From the NCBI RefSeq assembly GCF_900168325.1, contig NZ_FVZE01000011.1, forward strand, positions 1 to 63,982: a DNA stretch of 63,982 nucleotides, read 5' to 3'. Every line of letters begins with the position of its first letter. Positions within the stretch are counted from its first letter, which is position 1. The notes under the pieces are model-generated. The model had not been told where the DNA came from, did no database searches, and saw nothing but the letters and a program-made list of their open reading frames with translations. Positions 42,784-52,962 of this stretch are shown one piece after another. The position numbers and the translations under genes are program-made. Source of the DNA: Novosphingobium mathurense. GTDB lineage: Bacteria > Pseudomonadota > Alphaproteobacteria > Sphingomonadales > Sphingomonadaceae.

Positions 42784-43727
42784 TCCAATTGCTCCTCGCC
42801 GCAGCATGAGGTCTGCGGGTCTCTTTCCGGTCGATGACGAAGTGCGGCGGCCTGACCCGCTTGCGGAAGCCGTTTGCGCGCCTGCGGAAAGATCTCTTGT
42901 GCCTGACACTTGCCTGTCCCTTTGTGCCTGATCGTCGCGAGCGATCGGTCAATTTACCGCTAAACTATAAGTGGGGTGACTCGCGGTTGTCAATCAACCA
43001 GAAGCCTTTTCGCAGCGATCGCGACCAGCTGCCGCGGGAAAGCGACAGCAACCGGACCGCTCATCTTCGGCGGCAAACAGGTCCTGCGTGAGTCCAACCG
43101 GTTGCCGCAGACCCTTATGCTCGACGATGTACCGGGACCTCATCCCTTCGACGGGCGAGCGGCTGATTGCCACGCCCTCGCCATCCCGTCGGCCAGCGAA
43201 GTGACGAGCCGGCAAAGATTGCGCTCCAGAACGAACTAATCCGATCGGGCAAGAAGAAGTTGCGCGTCAATGGCGTGTCGATTCCATAATTGGCCTTAAG
43301 TTTCCGCCCACGGCATTTGGAACCTGGTCTCCAGTAAATCTGCGGGATCGACAGCGTTTACGCAATCGTTCGCCGTGGAGTTAGAGCGCAATTCCCTTTC
43401 CTGCCGGGAGCGAACTAACGAAAGTTAAATGCCCGGATAGGCTATGTCTCGTTTCGATACGGACGACTTGGGCCGGCCATGTCTGAAACCAGTCCCTGAA
43501 AATCATAAACACCTGAATTATCTCAATTTACTTTCGAATCTCGGATATGTCGCGAAGTTCGCATGCTGTGAATTCGACAATCCCTCCATTTTGGATAGTG
43601 CGAATCGAAATATCTTTAGTTAGATAGCGTTAGCTAACGACGGACGGCGATTTTCATAAGCGTGGGGACGCTTGGGAAGTTGAAGTCCGGAAAGTCGAGC
43701 CGCTTCGGCTCATGAGAGGGGCGATCA
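42784..43727. other. intergenic region between sulfatase and fimbrial operons
   Basis: 944 bases between divergent operons. I see no convincing gene. The half nearest the fimbrial operon (about 43400-43640) is clearly more AT-rich and contains the 12-bp palindrome CGTTAGCTAACG (43628-43639), 89 bases before the first pilin gene. That is a reasonable place for promoter and regulator binding. Confidence 0.5.
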
Positions 43728-44252
43728 ATGCGTTTACTGCTTATCGCGCTGGCAACCAGCGCGCTTGCCGTGCCTGCCAGTGCGGCGGAGGTTGAGAATG
43801 CCCGGTCCCTGGACATAGCCGTCAGAGGCGTGATCCGTGATCATTGCGCGATCGGAAACATCGCGGACATGGATTTCGGAGATCTGAACCGGCGCGGCCT
43901 GGGCATTCGCGCAAGGGTCGATCTTGACTGCAATGTGCCATTTACAATGACGATCAAGGGTGCCCATGGGGCTCTGACCCATTCGAGCATGCCGAACGGT
44001 CAGGGACCGTATGGCGGTGCATTGCCATACAATATCGCCGTCGAGATGCCCGTTCGTTATCCGGCGGCGCGGACCGTTTCCCGGTCGTTCAACAGCAGGC
44101 AGCTGCAAGCAGGCGGCGTCATTTCCAGCGACGGCGGCATTGCCACGGATGGCATGGTCCTGGATGTCGAGCTTGGGACGCCTTCCGGTGAGGCCGGTCT
44201 TCTGGCCGGTTCCTATTCCGAGACCATCACGATCACGGTCTCGCCCATCTAG
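43728..44252 (+). CDS. SCPU-domain minor pilin of an archaic chaperone-usher system
   Basis: 174 residues with a signal peptide (to ASA). It has a spore-coat-U-like domain: an early Cys in VIRDHCAIGNI, a second in VDLDCNVPF, the repeated beta-strand texture, and the family ending AGSYSETITITVSPI. Proteins of this type are the subunits of Csu-like fimbriae. It is the first gene of the operon, with GAGAGGGG before the ATG. It is probably a minor or anchoring subunit, because the second gene looks like the main pilin. Confidence 0.82.
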   Translation: MRLLLIALATSALAVPASAAEVENARSLDIAVRGVIRDHCAIGNIADMDFGDLNRRGLGIRARVDLDCNVPFTMTIKGAHGALTHSSMPNGQGPYGGALPYNIAVEMPVRYPAARTVSRSFNSRQLQAGGVISSDGGIATDGMVLDVELGTPSGEAGLLAGSYSETITITVSPI

Positions 44253-44395
44253 CCATTTCTGCCTGGGGCCACCCCCCCGGATCAGACCCGACGGAGCAGG
44301 CACCGCTGTTCCGCCGGTTCCCCTGAAGCCCGGTGCAAAAGTCATGCCGCATCCCTGCCAGTCGACAGGAGCGGAAGAGAAAAGGAAGTTCGGAC

Positions 44396-45166
44396 ATGAA
44401 GAAGATTCTTTGCGGCGCAGTTGCCGCCGTCGCTCTCGTCGGCGCCGTTTCGCCTGCCTTTGCCCAGACCGCCCAGCGCCACTATGCTGGCCTGCCGTTC
44501 GTTGGTACGGCTACCAATCCTTCGAATACCCGTCCGGTATGGTTCATCCCTTCGGCTCAGGAAGCTGCCGATGGCGCCGTCGCGTTCGGTTTCGGCACCC
44601 GTTACACGTCCTACGCCGATGCCCCCAGCGACAGCGAAACCGCCACTCCGCAGGTCGATGTCGTGTTCAACCTCTCGGGTTCGGTCAACAAGGACTGCTC
44701 GTTCTACTCGGGTAACAACTCGAACGCGCGCAACATCGACTTCGGCGTGATCGGCGTGCGCACCGGCAACAACGAGAACGTCAACTCGGCTTTCGAGATG
44801 GTCGGCCCGGCCACTGCCAACATCGAATCGCTGACCGCCGGCTGCAACTTCAACAACGAAGTCGAAATTGCCAAGAACGACGTCAATGGCCTCGTGAACT
44901 CCGCCGCCGGCGGCTACGACACCAACGAATTCCAGGCCAACATTCCCTACACCGTGAATGCTTCCTGGACTGGCGTTGCCGTGAACTCGGTCGCTGGTGG
45001 TTCGGCGCAGTCGCTGAACGTCGGCTCGAACGATCTGTCGAAGACCAAGCAGCAGGGCGCATGGCGCTCGGCCATGAACATCGCGATCACGGCTCCGGTC
45101 GTGAACAAGGGTCTGGTCGCCGGCACCTACAGCGGCACCACCACCCTGACGCTGCGCGCTCTCTGA
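44396..45166 (+). CDS. probable major fimbrial subunit
   Basis: 256 residues from the ATG at 44396 (AAGGAAG upstream), with a signal peptide ending AFAQ. It is a secreted beta-rich protein with two Cys (NKDCSFYSG and TAGCNFN) and the C-terminal GLVAGTYSGTTTLTLRAL, the donor-strand style ending of SCPU pilins. Codon use is strongly biased to C-ending preferred codons, and a strong hairpin lies just after the gene, which both fit a highly expressed structural subunit. Confidence 0.78.
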   Translation: MKKILCGAVAAVALVGAVSPAFAQTAQRHYAGLPFVGTATNPSNTRPVWFIPSAQEAADGAVAFGFGTRYTSYADAPSDSETATPQVDVVFNLSGSVNKDCSFYSGNNSNARNIDFGVIGVRTGNNENVNSAFEMVGPATANIESLTAGCNFNNEVEIAKNDVNGLVNSAAGGYDTNEFQANIPYTVNASWTGVAVNSVAGGSAQSLNVGSNDLSKTKQQGAWRSAMNIAITAPVVNKGLVAGTYSGTTTLTLRAL

Positions 45167-45181
45167 TCAAGCAGCTCAAGA

Positions 45182-45221
45182 ATGAAGCGAGGGGAAGGAG
45201 CGATCTTTCCCCTCTCTTCAT
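45182..45221 (+). terminator. strong hairpin after the major pilin gene
   Basis: ATGAAG-C-GAGGGGAA pairs with TTCCCCTC-T-CTTCAT: a 6-bp and an 8-bp stem with one mismatch and a 10-base loop, 16 bases after the stop codon. There is no T-run. It is best read as a partial terminator or a 3' stabiliser that lets pilin mRNA accumulate above chaperone and usher mRNA. Confidence 0.65.
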
Positions 45222-45262
45222 AAGTTCGCGAGACACCCGGTAAATCGAAGGCAGTGAGAATC

Positions 45263-46066
45263 ATGGCAGTATCGATCGCATTATGTCGCCGTTCTGGCGG
45301 CCTGCTCATGGCATTGGCTGCTCTGGCATTCACCACGTCGCCTGCGCTGGCGATGCGCGTATCGCCTATGGTTCTCGAAATGGAATCGCGCGGAAGCGAT
45401 GCGGTCGCCCGCGTCGAAGTTCAGAACATCAACCCCGGCAATCTTGCGTTTCAGACCCGCGTCTACGAGATGAACATCGACAAGAACGGTGACATCGTCG
45501 AGACCCCGGGCGACGACCAGTTTCTGATCTTCCCTCCCCAGGGCGCATTGCCCCCGGGCGGTCGACAGGTCATTCGCCTGCAATGGGTGGGGAACCCGGA
45601 ACTCGCCACCTCGCAAGCCTTCTATGTCTCGGTGGAACAATTGCCGGTCGCTCTTGCGCCGGGAGCCAGCGATACCGTGGGAGCGCAAGTCCAGGTTCTC
45701 TATAACATGCGCGCGCTGGTAGTCGTGGCGCCTCCCGGAGCGAAGCCCGACGTCAAGGCCGCCTCGGTACGACAGTCCCTTTATCAGCCGCCGGCTCCTC
45801 CGGGATCGAGCGAACTCCCGCCCAAGCAGGATGGCGTCGAAGTGACGCTCCGCAATGACGGGCGCCGCCATGCGATGATGGCGAATTTCGGTTGGCACCT
45901 CGAAGGCACCGATCGCGACGGCAAATGGCTGAGAGTCGATATCTCTCCCGAAGAGCTCAACCGCGCGATCGGGACCGGCTACGTCGCCGCGATGGGCGAG
46001 AGGGTCTTCAACCTCCCTGTGCCTGGTTTCGGACCCGGGCCAATCAAGTTGACTTTCGCCAAGTGA
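45263..46066 (+). CDS. fimbrial periplasmic chaperone
   Basis: 267 residues from the ATG at 45263; a GTG at 45254 close to GAAGG is an alternative. It has a signal peptide (to ALA) and a PapD-type chaperone with two Ig-like domains: MRVSPMVLEMESRG, FQTRVYEMNIDKNGD, then FLIFPPQGALPPGGRQVIRL and the second domain after about residue 150. It binds pilin subunits and hands them to the usher. It overlaps the usher start by four bases. Confidence 0.88.
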   Translation: MAVSIALCRRSGGLLMALAALAFTTSPALAMRVSPMVLEMESRGSDAVARVEVQNINPGNLAFQTRVYEMNIDKNGDIVETPGDDQFLIFPPQGALPPGGRQVIRLQWVGNPELATSQAFYVSVEQLPVALAPGASDTVGAQVQVLYNMRALVVVAPPGAKPDVKAASVRQSLYQPPAPPGSSELPPKQDGVEVTLRNDGRRHAMMANFGWHLEGTDRDGKWLRVDISPEELNRAIGTGYVAAMGERVFNLPVPGFGPGPIKLTFAK

Positions 46067-48741
46067 GACACTTCACACGCGCATTGCTGTGTTCTGCCAC
46101 TGCGCCTGCCCTGCTTTGCGCAGGCAAGGCGAGTGCGCAAATCTCAATTCCCCTGCCGCAGGGCCCTGCCTCTTCGCAGGCGGGGGGAGAAACAAGCGGT
46201 CCCAGAACGCTCCCGGAGCCGTTCCCGTCCCAATCGGTACCTCTTCCCGGCTCGACACCTACTACGGCAACGGACAATTCGCCCCAGGCGGACACCCCCT
46301 CGGCGCCGCAGCTGCCGATGGGCGCGCACGGGCGTCCCGACATCAATCCATACGAACGCGATATCGACATGACGGTCCCCTTGACCTTCATGGGGCGCAG
46401 CCTCGGCGATATCCCGATGCGGCTGACCGCCGACGACCGCTTCCTGATCGATTCCACAGCCTTTCTCCGGCTGATGGAGCCGATTCTCAACGATGGTGCA
46501 CGTGCGGAACTTGCCGAACATCTCAAGGGCCTGTCCGATTTCGGCCCCGAGAATCTCGAGCAGACCGGTGTTGCGCTAACCTACGATCCCAGCACCCTGG
46601 CAGTTGTCGTTGTGGACGTTTCGCCCGAACAGCGCGCGGTCCAGGATCTGTTTGCGCCGCCGCGCGACGACCTCGATGACATAACCTTGCAGCCTGCCGG
46701 TTTCTCGGCCTATCTCAATCTGAGCGCTGTGGAGACATACGTCTGGAACTCGCAGTCGACAGATCCTCCGACGCTCAATTTCGATGGCGCCATGCGTTTC
46801 GGCAAGGTGGTGTTTGAGGGCGCCGCCCAGCTGGGCCAGAGCTTTGGCCTGACGAACAGCAGCTACAAGTTCACGCGCAACTATGCGCGACTGGTTTACG
46901 ATGAGCCGGAATCCTACCGGCGCTTCTTCGTCGGCGATCTGGATCCCGAAATCCGCGGCCAGCAGGCTTACGTGCAGTTGGGCGGCGTGGGCGTGCTGCG
47001 GCAGCAGCGTCGTTTCAACACGTTCCGATCCGCGGTATTGCAGTCAAACCGTCAGCTTGTCCTGCAACGCGAATCCACCGTCCGGTTCCTGCGCAACGGG
47101 GCGCTTTACCGGGAAATTCGGCTCCAGCCAGGCCGATACGACTTCAGTTCCCTGCCGCTGCTCGCCGGCAGCAACGATATCGCGATCCAGGTTACGGACA
47201 ACTCGGGCGCGACACAGAACCTGGCATATCGGCAATACCTCGACCCGATCGACCTCGATCCGGGTGACTACGAGTATGGCGCCTTTCTCGGCAGCACAAG
47301 CCGCACTTTCGGCTCGCAGCCCCAGTACGGTGGTCCGATCGCCTTTACGGGCTTCTTCCGGAAGGCCTTCGTGAACCGGCCGGCGATCGGCGTTGGGCTT
47401 CAGCTGAGCAAGGATGTTCAGACTGTCACAGGACAAACCCAGTTCGTGCTCAGCAACGCGGGCCGGGTGCTCCTCGACGGAGGGGCCAGCAACGGCAAGA
47501 TTGCAGGTCAGGGATTTGCCCTGGGTCTCAGCTACGAGCACTACTTCGACCGGGAAGGTCTGTCCGACAGCTTCACATTGAGGGCGGACTACCTGTCCCC
47601 GAAGTTCGCGACACTGGGCAACATCGAGGGCATCAATTCCACCTCCCTGTCTGTGTCCGCCCAGTTCACGCACCAGTTCGATCTGCGTTTCATGACGACC
47701 TCGACGGCGTCCTATCTCAAGGGTCGCAGCGGCCTGGGCGACAGCTATCGGATAGGTTCCACCGCCTATTATCGCATCGACCGGCAATGGACTGTGCGCG
47801 CCGGAGTCGATTACGCAAGATATCCGTCGAACTTGTCGCGCGGATCGGGCTTCAGCGTCATGATTGGCCTCGTGTTTCAGCCCGATTATCGACGCAGGGC
47901 GGAGGCACGATACGAAAGCCGCAACAACCTGGCTGAAGTTTCATACAACCAAAGCGGCCTCAACCAGCTCAACAGCGTTGGCTTTGGCGGCATCATGACG
48001 CGTCAGGATGACAACGTCGTGGGCCAGGGTTACGCAACATATGCGGCCAACACATTCGAGGCTTCCGTCAGTCATGCCGCTTACGGTTCCGACTTCTCGG
48101 ATCTGGGCGCGGTCAATGCAACTTCGGTACGCGTGGGCACCACTTTGGCATTCGCTGGGGGAATGTTCGGAGTAGGACGGCGCATCAACGACAGCTTCAT
48201 GTTGCTCTCACCCCACAAGAACCTGGGCAAACGCAGGGTCGTCGCGGGGCAGTCGCTGGCTCACAACGACTATATCGGCAAGAGCGGTGTCCTCGGAGCT
48301 GCCGTCAACAACGCCATGGCGTCCTATTCGGCTCAGACTGTCCAGTACGATGTCGAAGATCCGCCCGCCGGATACGACACCGGGCCCGGCGTGGTCCGCG
48401 TTCGCCCACCCTACAAGAGCGGCTATGCGCTGCGCGTGGGCACTGACGCATTCGCCAGCGCCATTGGCACCCTTTTAAGCAAGCCTGGAAAGCCAGTTTC
48501 CCTGATTGGCGGCCGCGTCACGCTTCTGGATGTCAAGGACAATGAAAATCCTGAACCGCAACCCTTCTTCACAAATTCCGTAGGCCGTTTCGCGATCTCC
48601 AACTTGTTGCCGGGACGTCGCTATCTGGTAGAAACCTACGGCGCCGCCGGCACAATTGACCGCGGTTTCGAATTCACTGTCCCCGCCGACACCGATGGCC
48701 TGCTGGATCTCGGTACGCTGCAGTCCGGCTTGAAAAATTAG
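46063..48741 (+). CDS. fimbrial outer-membrane usher
   Basis: 892 residues started at a GTG (GTGA overlap with the chaperone stop). After the signal (to ASA) and a Pro/Ser-rich stretch come an N-terminal domain, the beta-barrel (FVEGAAQLGQSF-type strands; YDEPESYRRFFVGDLDPEIR; RQQRRFNTFRSAVLQSNRQL) and a plug region with PGRYDFSSLPLLAGSNDI. C-terminal domains end in LLDLGTLQSGLKN. It is a FimD/PapC-family pore of the archaic (Csu) branch that assembles and secretes the fibre. Confidence 0.92.
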   Translation: MRHFTRALLCSATAPALLCAGKASAQISIPLPQGPASSQAGGETSGPRTLPEPFPSQSVPLPGSTPTTATDNSPQADTPSAPQLPMGAHGRPDINPYERDIDMTVPLTFMGRSLGDIPMRLTADDRFLIDSTAFLRLMEPILNDGARAELAEHLKGLSDFGPENLEQTGVALTYDPSTLAVVVVDVSPEQRAVQDLFAPPRDDLDDITLQPAGFSAYLNLSAVETYVWNSQSTDPPTLNFDGAMRFGKVVFEGAAQLGQSFGLTNSSYKFTRNYARLVYDEPESYRRFFVGDLDPEIRGQQAYVQLGGVGVLRQQRRFNTFRSAVLQSNRQLVLQRESTVRFLRNGALYREIRLQPGRYDFSSLPLLAGSNDIAIQVTDNSGATQNLAYRQYLDPIDLDPGDYEYGAFLGSTSRTFGSQPQYGGPIAFTGFFRKAFVNRPAIGVGLQLSKDVQTVTGQTQFVLSNAGRVLLDGGASNGKIAGQGFALGLSYEHYFDREGLSDSFTLRADYLSPKFATLGNIEGINSTSLSVSAQFTHQFDLRFMTTSTASYLKGRSGLGDSYRIGSTAYYRIDRQWTVRAGVDYARYPSNLSRGSGFSVMIGLVFQPDYRRRAEARYESRNNLAEVSYNQSGLNQLNSVGFGGIMTRQDDNVVGQGYATYAANTFEASVSHAAYGSDFSDLGAVNATSVRVGTTLAFAGGMFGVGRRINDSFMLLSPHKNLGKRRVVAGQSLAHNDYIGKSGVLGAAVNNAMASYSAQTVQYDVEDPPAGYDTGPGVVRVRPPYKSGYALRVGTDAFASAIGTLLSKPGKPVSLIGGRVTLLDVKDNENPEPQPFFTNSVGRFAISNLLPGRRYLVETYGAAGTIDRGFEFTVPADTDGLLDLGTLQSGLKN

Positions 48742-48750
48742 GGAGCCTCG

Positions 48751-49668
48751 ATGTTTCGTTCTTCATGGCTTGTTGGGGCAGCGCTGCTGGCCTCATTTTC
48801 GTCGGCACAAGCATCAGCCGCTGCCCCCGGGCTTGCGCAAATGGATTGCGTCGTTCGCATGACGGCTACGCCCACAGCCTGGACCATACAGGGTTACGAC
48901 CCTTTCGGGGACGTCGCGCCTGAGGCTACCTTCAACATTGTCTATGTGAACGACGGGGAGAAGGACTGCCGGTTTTCTCCGGCTTTCGACTTGGATCAGC
49001 CTCCGTTCGGTCTGTCCTCCGGATCGGGTGACCGGATCGGCTATGTCTTGCTTGATCTCACGGATTCGCAGGACGTTACGCCTCGCGCGGGCCGGTCTGT
49101 AAGGACAACCCTGCAGCGGGAAATCGTTCTGAAACCGCACCAGTCCCGCACAATACTGTACAAGCTGGCAGTCGACGCGGACAAAGTTCGCGATGCAGGA
49201 AATTTCTCGCAGAATGTGATTGTCGAAGCGCGCGACGCCGGTTTTCGAACATATGGCGGCACCCGGCTGACGCTGGGCATAGATGTTCTGCCTTCAGCCC
49301 GGATCGGGTTGGCCGGTGCGTTCACGATGAACGATGGTCAGGCCGTGGTGGATCTGGGAGAGTTAAGGCAGGGGGTTGCTCCGGTGCCGTTGCAGCTTCG
49401 AGTGAGCAGCACAAGTCGCTACGATCTTGCAGTTTCGTCTGCGAACTTGGGCAAGCTGCGGATGGATTCCACCCAATGGAGTGTGCCTTATTCGCTCGCC
49501 ATAGGCGGGCAATCGGTAAACCTCTCTGGAACCGCCCCGCTTTCCGGTCCGGTCGGTCGCGGATATCGCCGCGATTCACTGCCGATCCAGTTCATTGTTG
49601 GAGATGTGTCCAACAAACGCGCTGGCGTCTACAGTGACATCATCTCCATATCTGTATCGGCACGGTAA
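48751..49668 (+). CDS. two-domain SCPU protein, probable tip subunit
   Basis: 305 residues, starting nine bases after the usher stop. It has a signal peptide (to ASA) and two beta-sandwich halves: CVVRMTATPTAWTIQGYDPF at the front and a second pilin-like domain from about residue 190 ending VYSDIISISVSAR. In Csu-type operons the gene after the usher encodes the two-domain tip adhesin. Position and length fit that role; the binding target is unknown. Confidence 0.75.
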   Translation: MFRSSWLVGAALLASFSSAQASAAAPGLAQMDCVVRMTATPTAWTIQGYDPFGDVAPEATFNIVYVNDGEKDCRFSPAFDLDQPPFGLSSGSGDRIGYVLLDLTDSQDVTPRAGRSVRTTLQREIVLKPHQSRTILYKLAVDADKVRDAGNFSQNVIVEARDAGFRTYGGTRLTLGIDVLPSARIGLAGAFTMNDGQAVVDLGELRQGVAPVPLQLRVSSTSRYDLAVSSANLGKLRMDSTQWSVPYSLAIGGQSVNLSGTAPLSGPVGRGYRRDSLPIQFIVGDVSNKRAGVYSDIISISVSAR

Positions 49669-49781
49669 CCTCCAGGCACCATCCTGTCCCTTTCATCGGC
49701 CGATCAGTCCCTTAACTGAATATTAGCGCGGCCCACCCTAGAATCAGCCCAAGATTCAACCTTATGGCAGAAGGTGCTTGG

Positions 49782-50195
49782 ATGGTTCGGAAAGTCTCGC
49801 TCGGTATCGGATGCCTCGCTCTCGCGATCTTGCCGCTAACTGCGCAAGCTGCGGCGATAGGCTATAATCTACAGCTGACCGTTCCCGTATTCTGTTCTGT
49901 GAGACATCAGCCCACCGGCAGCGGCATTGTGGATCACGGGGCCATTTCGCTGGGCACGTTCCGCGAATACTGCAATGCGCCAGGCGGTTATGAGGTGGTA
50001 GTCAACTATGCGCCCGGTTCATTGCGCGGCGCGACCCTGATCGCCGGAAGCGACGTCGTCGTGTTGAATGGATCGGGGCAGGCTGTGCTTAGCCACACGA
50101 CCGGCCCGCGTGTTCGGGAGCGTATCATAGCGGCGATTCCCGGTGAAAACGGGTTCGATACCGACAGGCTGGACATTCAGATTCTGCCGATCTGA
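49782..50195 (+). CDS. small SCPU-like pilin subunit
   Basis: 137 residues from the ATG at 49782 (AGAAGG upstream; an in-frame ATG at 49764 lacks a site). It has a signal peptide to QAAA. Two Cys (VPVFCSVRHQ, FREYCNAPGG) and the ending DRLDIQILPI mark a single pilin domain. The 113-base gap from the tip-subunit gene suggests a separate, weak promoter or processing. It is probably an extra subunit of the same fibre. Confidence 0.7.
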   Translation: MVRKVSLGIGCLALAILPLTAQAAAIGYNLQLTVPVFCSVRHQPTGSGIVDHGAISLGTFREYCNAPGGYEVVVNYAPGSLRGATLIAGSDVVVLNGSGQAVLSHTTGPRVRERIIAAIPGENGFDTDRLDIQILPI

Positions 50196-50209
50196 TTGCC
50201 TCGCTGCTG

Positions 50210-50246
50210 ACCCCGCCTATTCGTGCGGGCAGGCAAGCGGGGTTTA
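50210..50246 (+). terminator. probable terminator of the fimbrial operon
   Basis: ACCCCGC (50210-50216) pairs with GCGGGGT (50237-50243), followed by TTTA, 14 bases after the last stop codon. It lies between converging genes, so it may also work for mprF on the other strand. Confidence 0.5.
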
Positions 50247-50353
50247 CTGATTGAGCACCCGAACGGGAGGGCCAGGCGGCAAGACCTGCCCCGTGGCACC
50301 GTTTGCAAGAGCGGTGCCATTTCGCCGATCCCGTCAGGACAAGTTGGCGCCTG

Positions 50354-52930
50354 CTAAGCGACCCGGGACAGTCTGGCCTTGCGGGCCGCGCTGTCGCGTC
50401 CGCCACCCACAAGCGCCTGCAGGTCGAACAAGGCGCGGACCAGGCCGATACCGGGAGGCCCTGCAATGTAGCTCGACTCCCAGCAGGGCAGGAACTTCTC
50501 CTTGTATGCGCGCAGACCTTCGAAGCCGTACTGGGCCTCGCCATGCTTGTAGAGCAGATGGCCTAGCCGCGCCCATACGGGGGCCAACCGCCTCGCCTCT
50601 ATTCCCGACAAGGGCGCAAGACCGAGGTTGAACCAGCGATAACCGTTTTCGCGTCCCCAGAGCATGAGGTGGATGAACAGGAAGTCCATGGTTCCGTAGG
50701 GCATTTCGTCCGCGTGGCGCATCAGGTCGACGGAGAGTTCCTCGCGGTCGTCGGTCTTCCAGACATTCGCGAAGGCCACGATCCTCCCCTCCTGCCGCAC
50801 GACGGCGCAATCGAACATGGACATGTAGCGTGGGTCGAAGGCCCCGATGCTGAACGCCTTTTCGGTGTGGCCCTTGGCCTGCAGCCATGCCTTCGAGATG
50901 GCTTCCAGATCGGCCATGATCGACGGGACCTGGCTGGCGGGGACGATCTCGAAGGTCGCGCCTTCGCGCCTTGCCCGGCGCTCGGAGTAACGCAGGCTCC
51001 TGGCTTCGGGACAGTCAAGGTTGAAGCGGTCGAGGTCGACCCTCGCGTCTTCGCCATACTTGATCAGTTGCAGGCCCAGGTCGATGGCCAGAGGCAAGGC
51101 CCGGTCGCTCAACTGGTAGAGCAGCAGGCGCCCCTGCGACCTGTCGCACATGTCCCGCAACCGCCACAGCAATTCCGACCATTGCTCCCGGTTGCCGACC
51201 GGGTCGCCCATCACGATCCAGCTCTGTCCCTGTACCTGGTACATGACGAAGGCATCGCCGGCTGACGAGACGAGAAACCGCTTGTCGCCGCAGTAGGCCA
51301 GCGCTGCATATGTGCGATCGGAGAGCGCCATGGGGTCGATCGCTTCGGGCAATGCGCGCAAGGCCGCCTCGTCCACAATCTCGCGGGTTCGGAACAGCCA
51401 GTGCAGCGCCGCTGCCGTCAGCAGGACCGAGGAGGCAAAACTGGCGCGAAGGAAGCGCGGCGCATTGCCTCGCCATGCAAAGTCCCACCACAGTTCGCTC
51501 TGATAGGCGACGTGCTTGTAGGCGAACAAGCCGATCCAGAACGAAAGGCCTAGGGCTAGGGCAACGGCAACCAGCCAGTCACGCGAGAGGCCAGCGCTGG
51601 TCAGCGAACTGCGCCGATAGAACGCGGCCCGGGTCCACTGCAGCAACCCGGCGATGACCAGCAGGACGCTTGCCTCCTCGTAATCCAGGCCCTTGAGCAG
51701 GCTGAAGGCAGCACCGGCGAGCAGGATGATCCTTGCCAGGTGGAAGGCGCCGTCCTGCCTCTGATAGAGACCCGGCGCCAGCAGCAACAGGGCGGTTCCC
51801 GAAAGGCTGGCGGCGATATGCGACGCCTCGGTGAACGGCAGAGGCAGCACGCGGCGCAGGATCCGGAGCCGATCGTGCAGACCCGGCAACGCTCCCGAGA
51901 CCAGCAGCATCGCGCCGCCGCCGAATGTGAGCATCGACAGGAGGATCGGCGAAAGGCTGGTGGCCACGACCTGCGAATGCCCGAGGATCGATCCTACGGA
52001 CCCGCGCCATTGGCGATGCTCCTGAATGGCAAGGACGGCGGCCGCGATCACCAGTGGCAGCAGGTAGTAGATGACGCGGTAGGCAATCAGCGCGCCAAGC
52101 AGTTCGGGCCTTGCGACCTGCGGCAGAAGGGCAAGGATCACCGCTTCGAATACACCGATGCCGCCCGGGACATGGCTGATCAGCGAGACCACGACGGCCA
52201 GAACATAAGCCAGGAACAGGACCGGAAAGAGCGATGCCCCGATCCCCGGTACCAGCACGAAAAGCGCGGCGCTGGCGGCGGCCATGTCGCAGCAGGCAAC
52301 GACGATCTGGACAAGCGCCTGACGCGCCGAAGGCAGCGGCAAGGTCCATCCCGCGACGCTCACGGCCCGGCCCGAATGCCTTGCGGCGAACAGCGCCGCG
52401 GCGACGGCGGCAAGAACGGCGAAGCCGAAGCCGCGCACCATGGGAACCGGGAGTTGCAGCCCCCCCAGTGCAATGGCTCCGGGGGTCACCGCAAGGGCAA
52501 CGCCCGTCATCACGACAAGGCCCAGCCAGAAGGTCATCCCGGCAAGTCCGATGATCCGCGCAACATCGGCGCCGCTCACCCCGCCCGACGAATAGATGCG
52601 GTAGCGCGCGGTTCCGCCCGTGAGCAGGCCCAGCCCGAGATTGTGGCTGAGCGCATAACTGGTGAAAGAGGCAAGCCCCGCCGTGCGGTAAGGAACGCGC
52701 CGCCCCACGATCCGCAACGCCGTGACATCGTAGAGCGTCAGGAACAGATAGCTCAGGGCAGTCAGGCCGATGGCCATGCCGAGACGCCAGGCCGGAATGC
52801 CATGGAACGCGGCCCTGGCCTCGCGGAAACTGATCTCACCCAGCAACTTGTGCAGGGCAAACAGACCCAGGCCGCCCAATATCAGCGTCAGGATAGCGCC
52901 CAATGGCTTTTGCCAGCGGGACAGTGCCAT
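50354..52930 (-). CDS. mprF: MprF-type lysyl-phosphatidylglycerol synthase/flippase
   Basis: 858 residues from the ATG at 52930. The N-terminal 500 or so residues are a multi-helix flippase domain (about 13-14 membrane segments). The C-terminal domain is the DUF2156 aminoacyl transferase (GDAFVMYQVQGQSWIVMGDP, then QLIKYGEDARVDLDRFNL and YGTMDFLFIHLMLWGRENGY). It transfers lysine from lysyl-tRNA to phosphatidylglycerol and flips the product, lowering surface charge. Rhizobia call it LpiA. It is downstream of an acvB-like gene, as in that group, and may be controlled by the motif described upstream of acvB. Confidence 0.93.
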   Translation of the reverse strand: MALSRWQKPLGAILTLILGGLGLFALHKLLGEISFREARAAFHGIPAWRLGMAIGLTALSYLFLTLYDVTALRIVGRRVPYRTAGLASFTSYALSHNLGLGLLTGGTARYRIYSSGGVSGADVARIIGLAGMTFWLGLVVMTGVALAVTPGAIALGGLQLPVPMVRGFGFAVLAAVAAALFAARHSGRAVSVAGWTLPLPSARQALVQIVVACCDMAAASAALFVLVPGIGASLFPVLFLAYVLAVVVSLISHVPGGIGVFEAVILALLPQVARPELLGALIAYRVIYYLLPLVIAAAVLAIQEHRQWRGSVGSILGHSQVVATSLSPILLSMLTFGGGAMLLVSGALPGLHDRLRILRRVLPLPFTEASHIAASLSGTALLLLAPGLYQRQDGAFHLARIILLAGAAFSLLKGLDYEEASVLLVIAGLLQWTRAAFYRRSSLTSAGLSRDWLVAVALALGLSFWIGLFAYKHVAYQSELWWDFAWRGNAPRFLRASFASSVLLTAAALHWLFRTREIVDEAALRALPEAIDPMALSDRTYAALAYCGDKRFLVSSAGDAFVMYQVQGQSWIVMGDPVGNREQWSELLWRLRDMCDRSQGRLLLYQLSDRALPLAIDLGLQLIKYGEDARVDLDRFNLDCPEARSLRYSERRARREGATFEIVPASQVPSIMADLEAISKAWLQAKGHTEKAFSIGAFDPRYMSMFDCAVVRQEGRIVAFANVWKTDDREELSVDLMRHADEMPYGTMDFLFIHLMLWGRENGYRWFNLGLAPLSGIEARRLAPVWARLGHLLYKHGEAQYGFEGLRAYKEKFLPCWESSYIAGPPGIGLVRALFDLQALVGGGRDSAARKARLSRVA

Positions 52931-52962
52931 GGCGTAACGGCGCAAGGTGATCCGACCTGTCC

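Noticed and set aside
39128..42837. Long + strand frames opposite the sulfatases
   Set aside because: Shadows of the sulfatase genes, whose active-site motifs are on the - strand.
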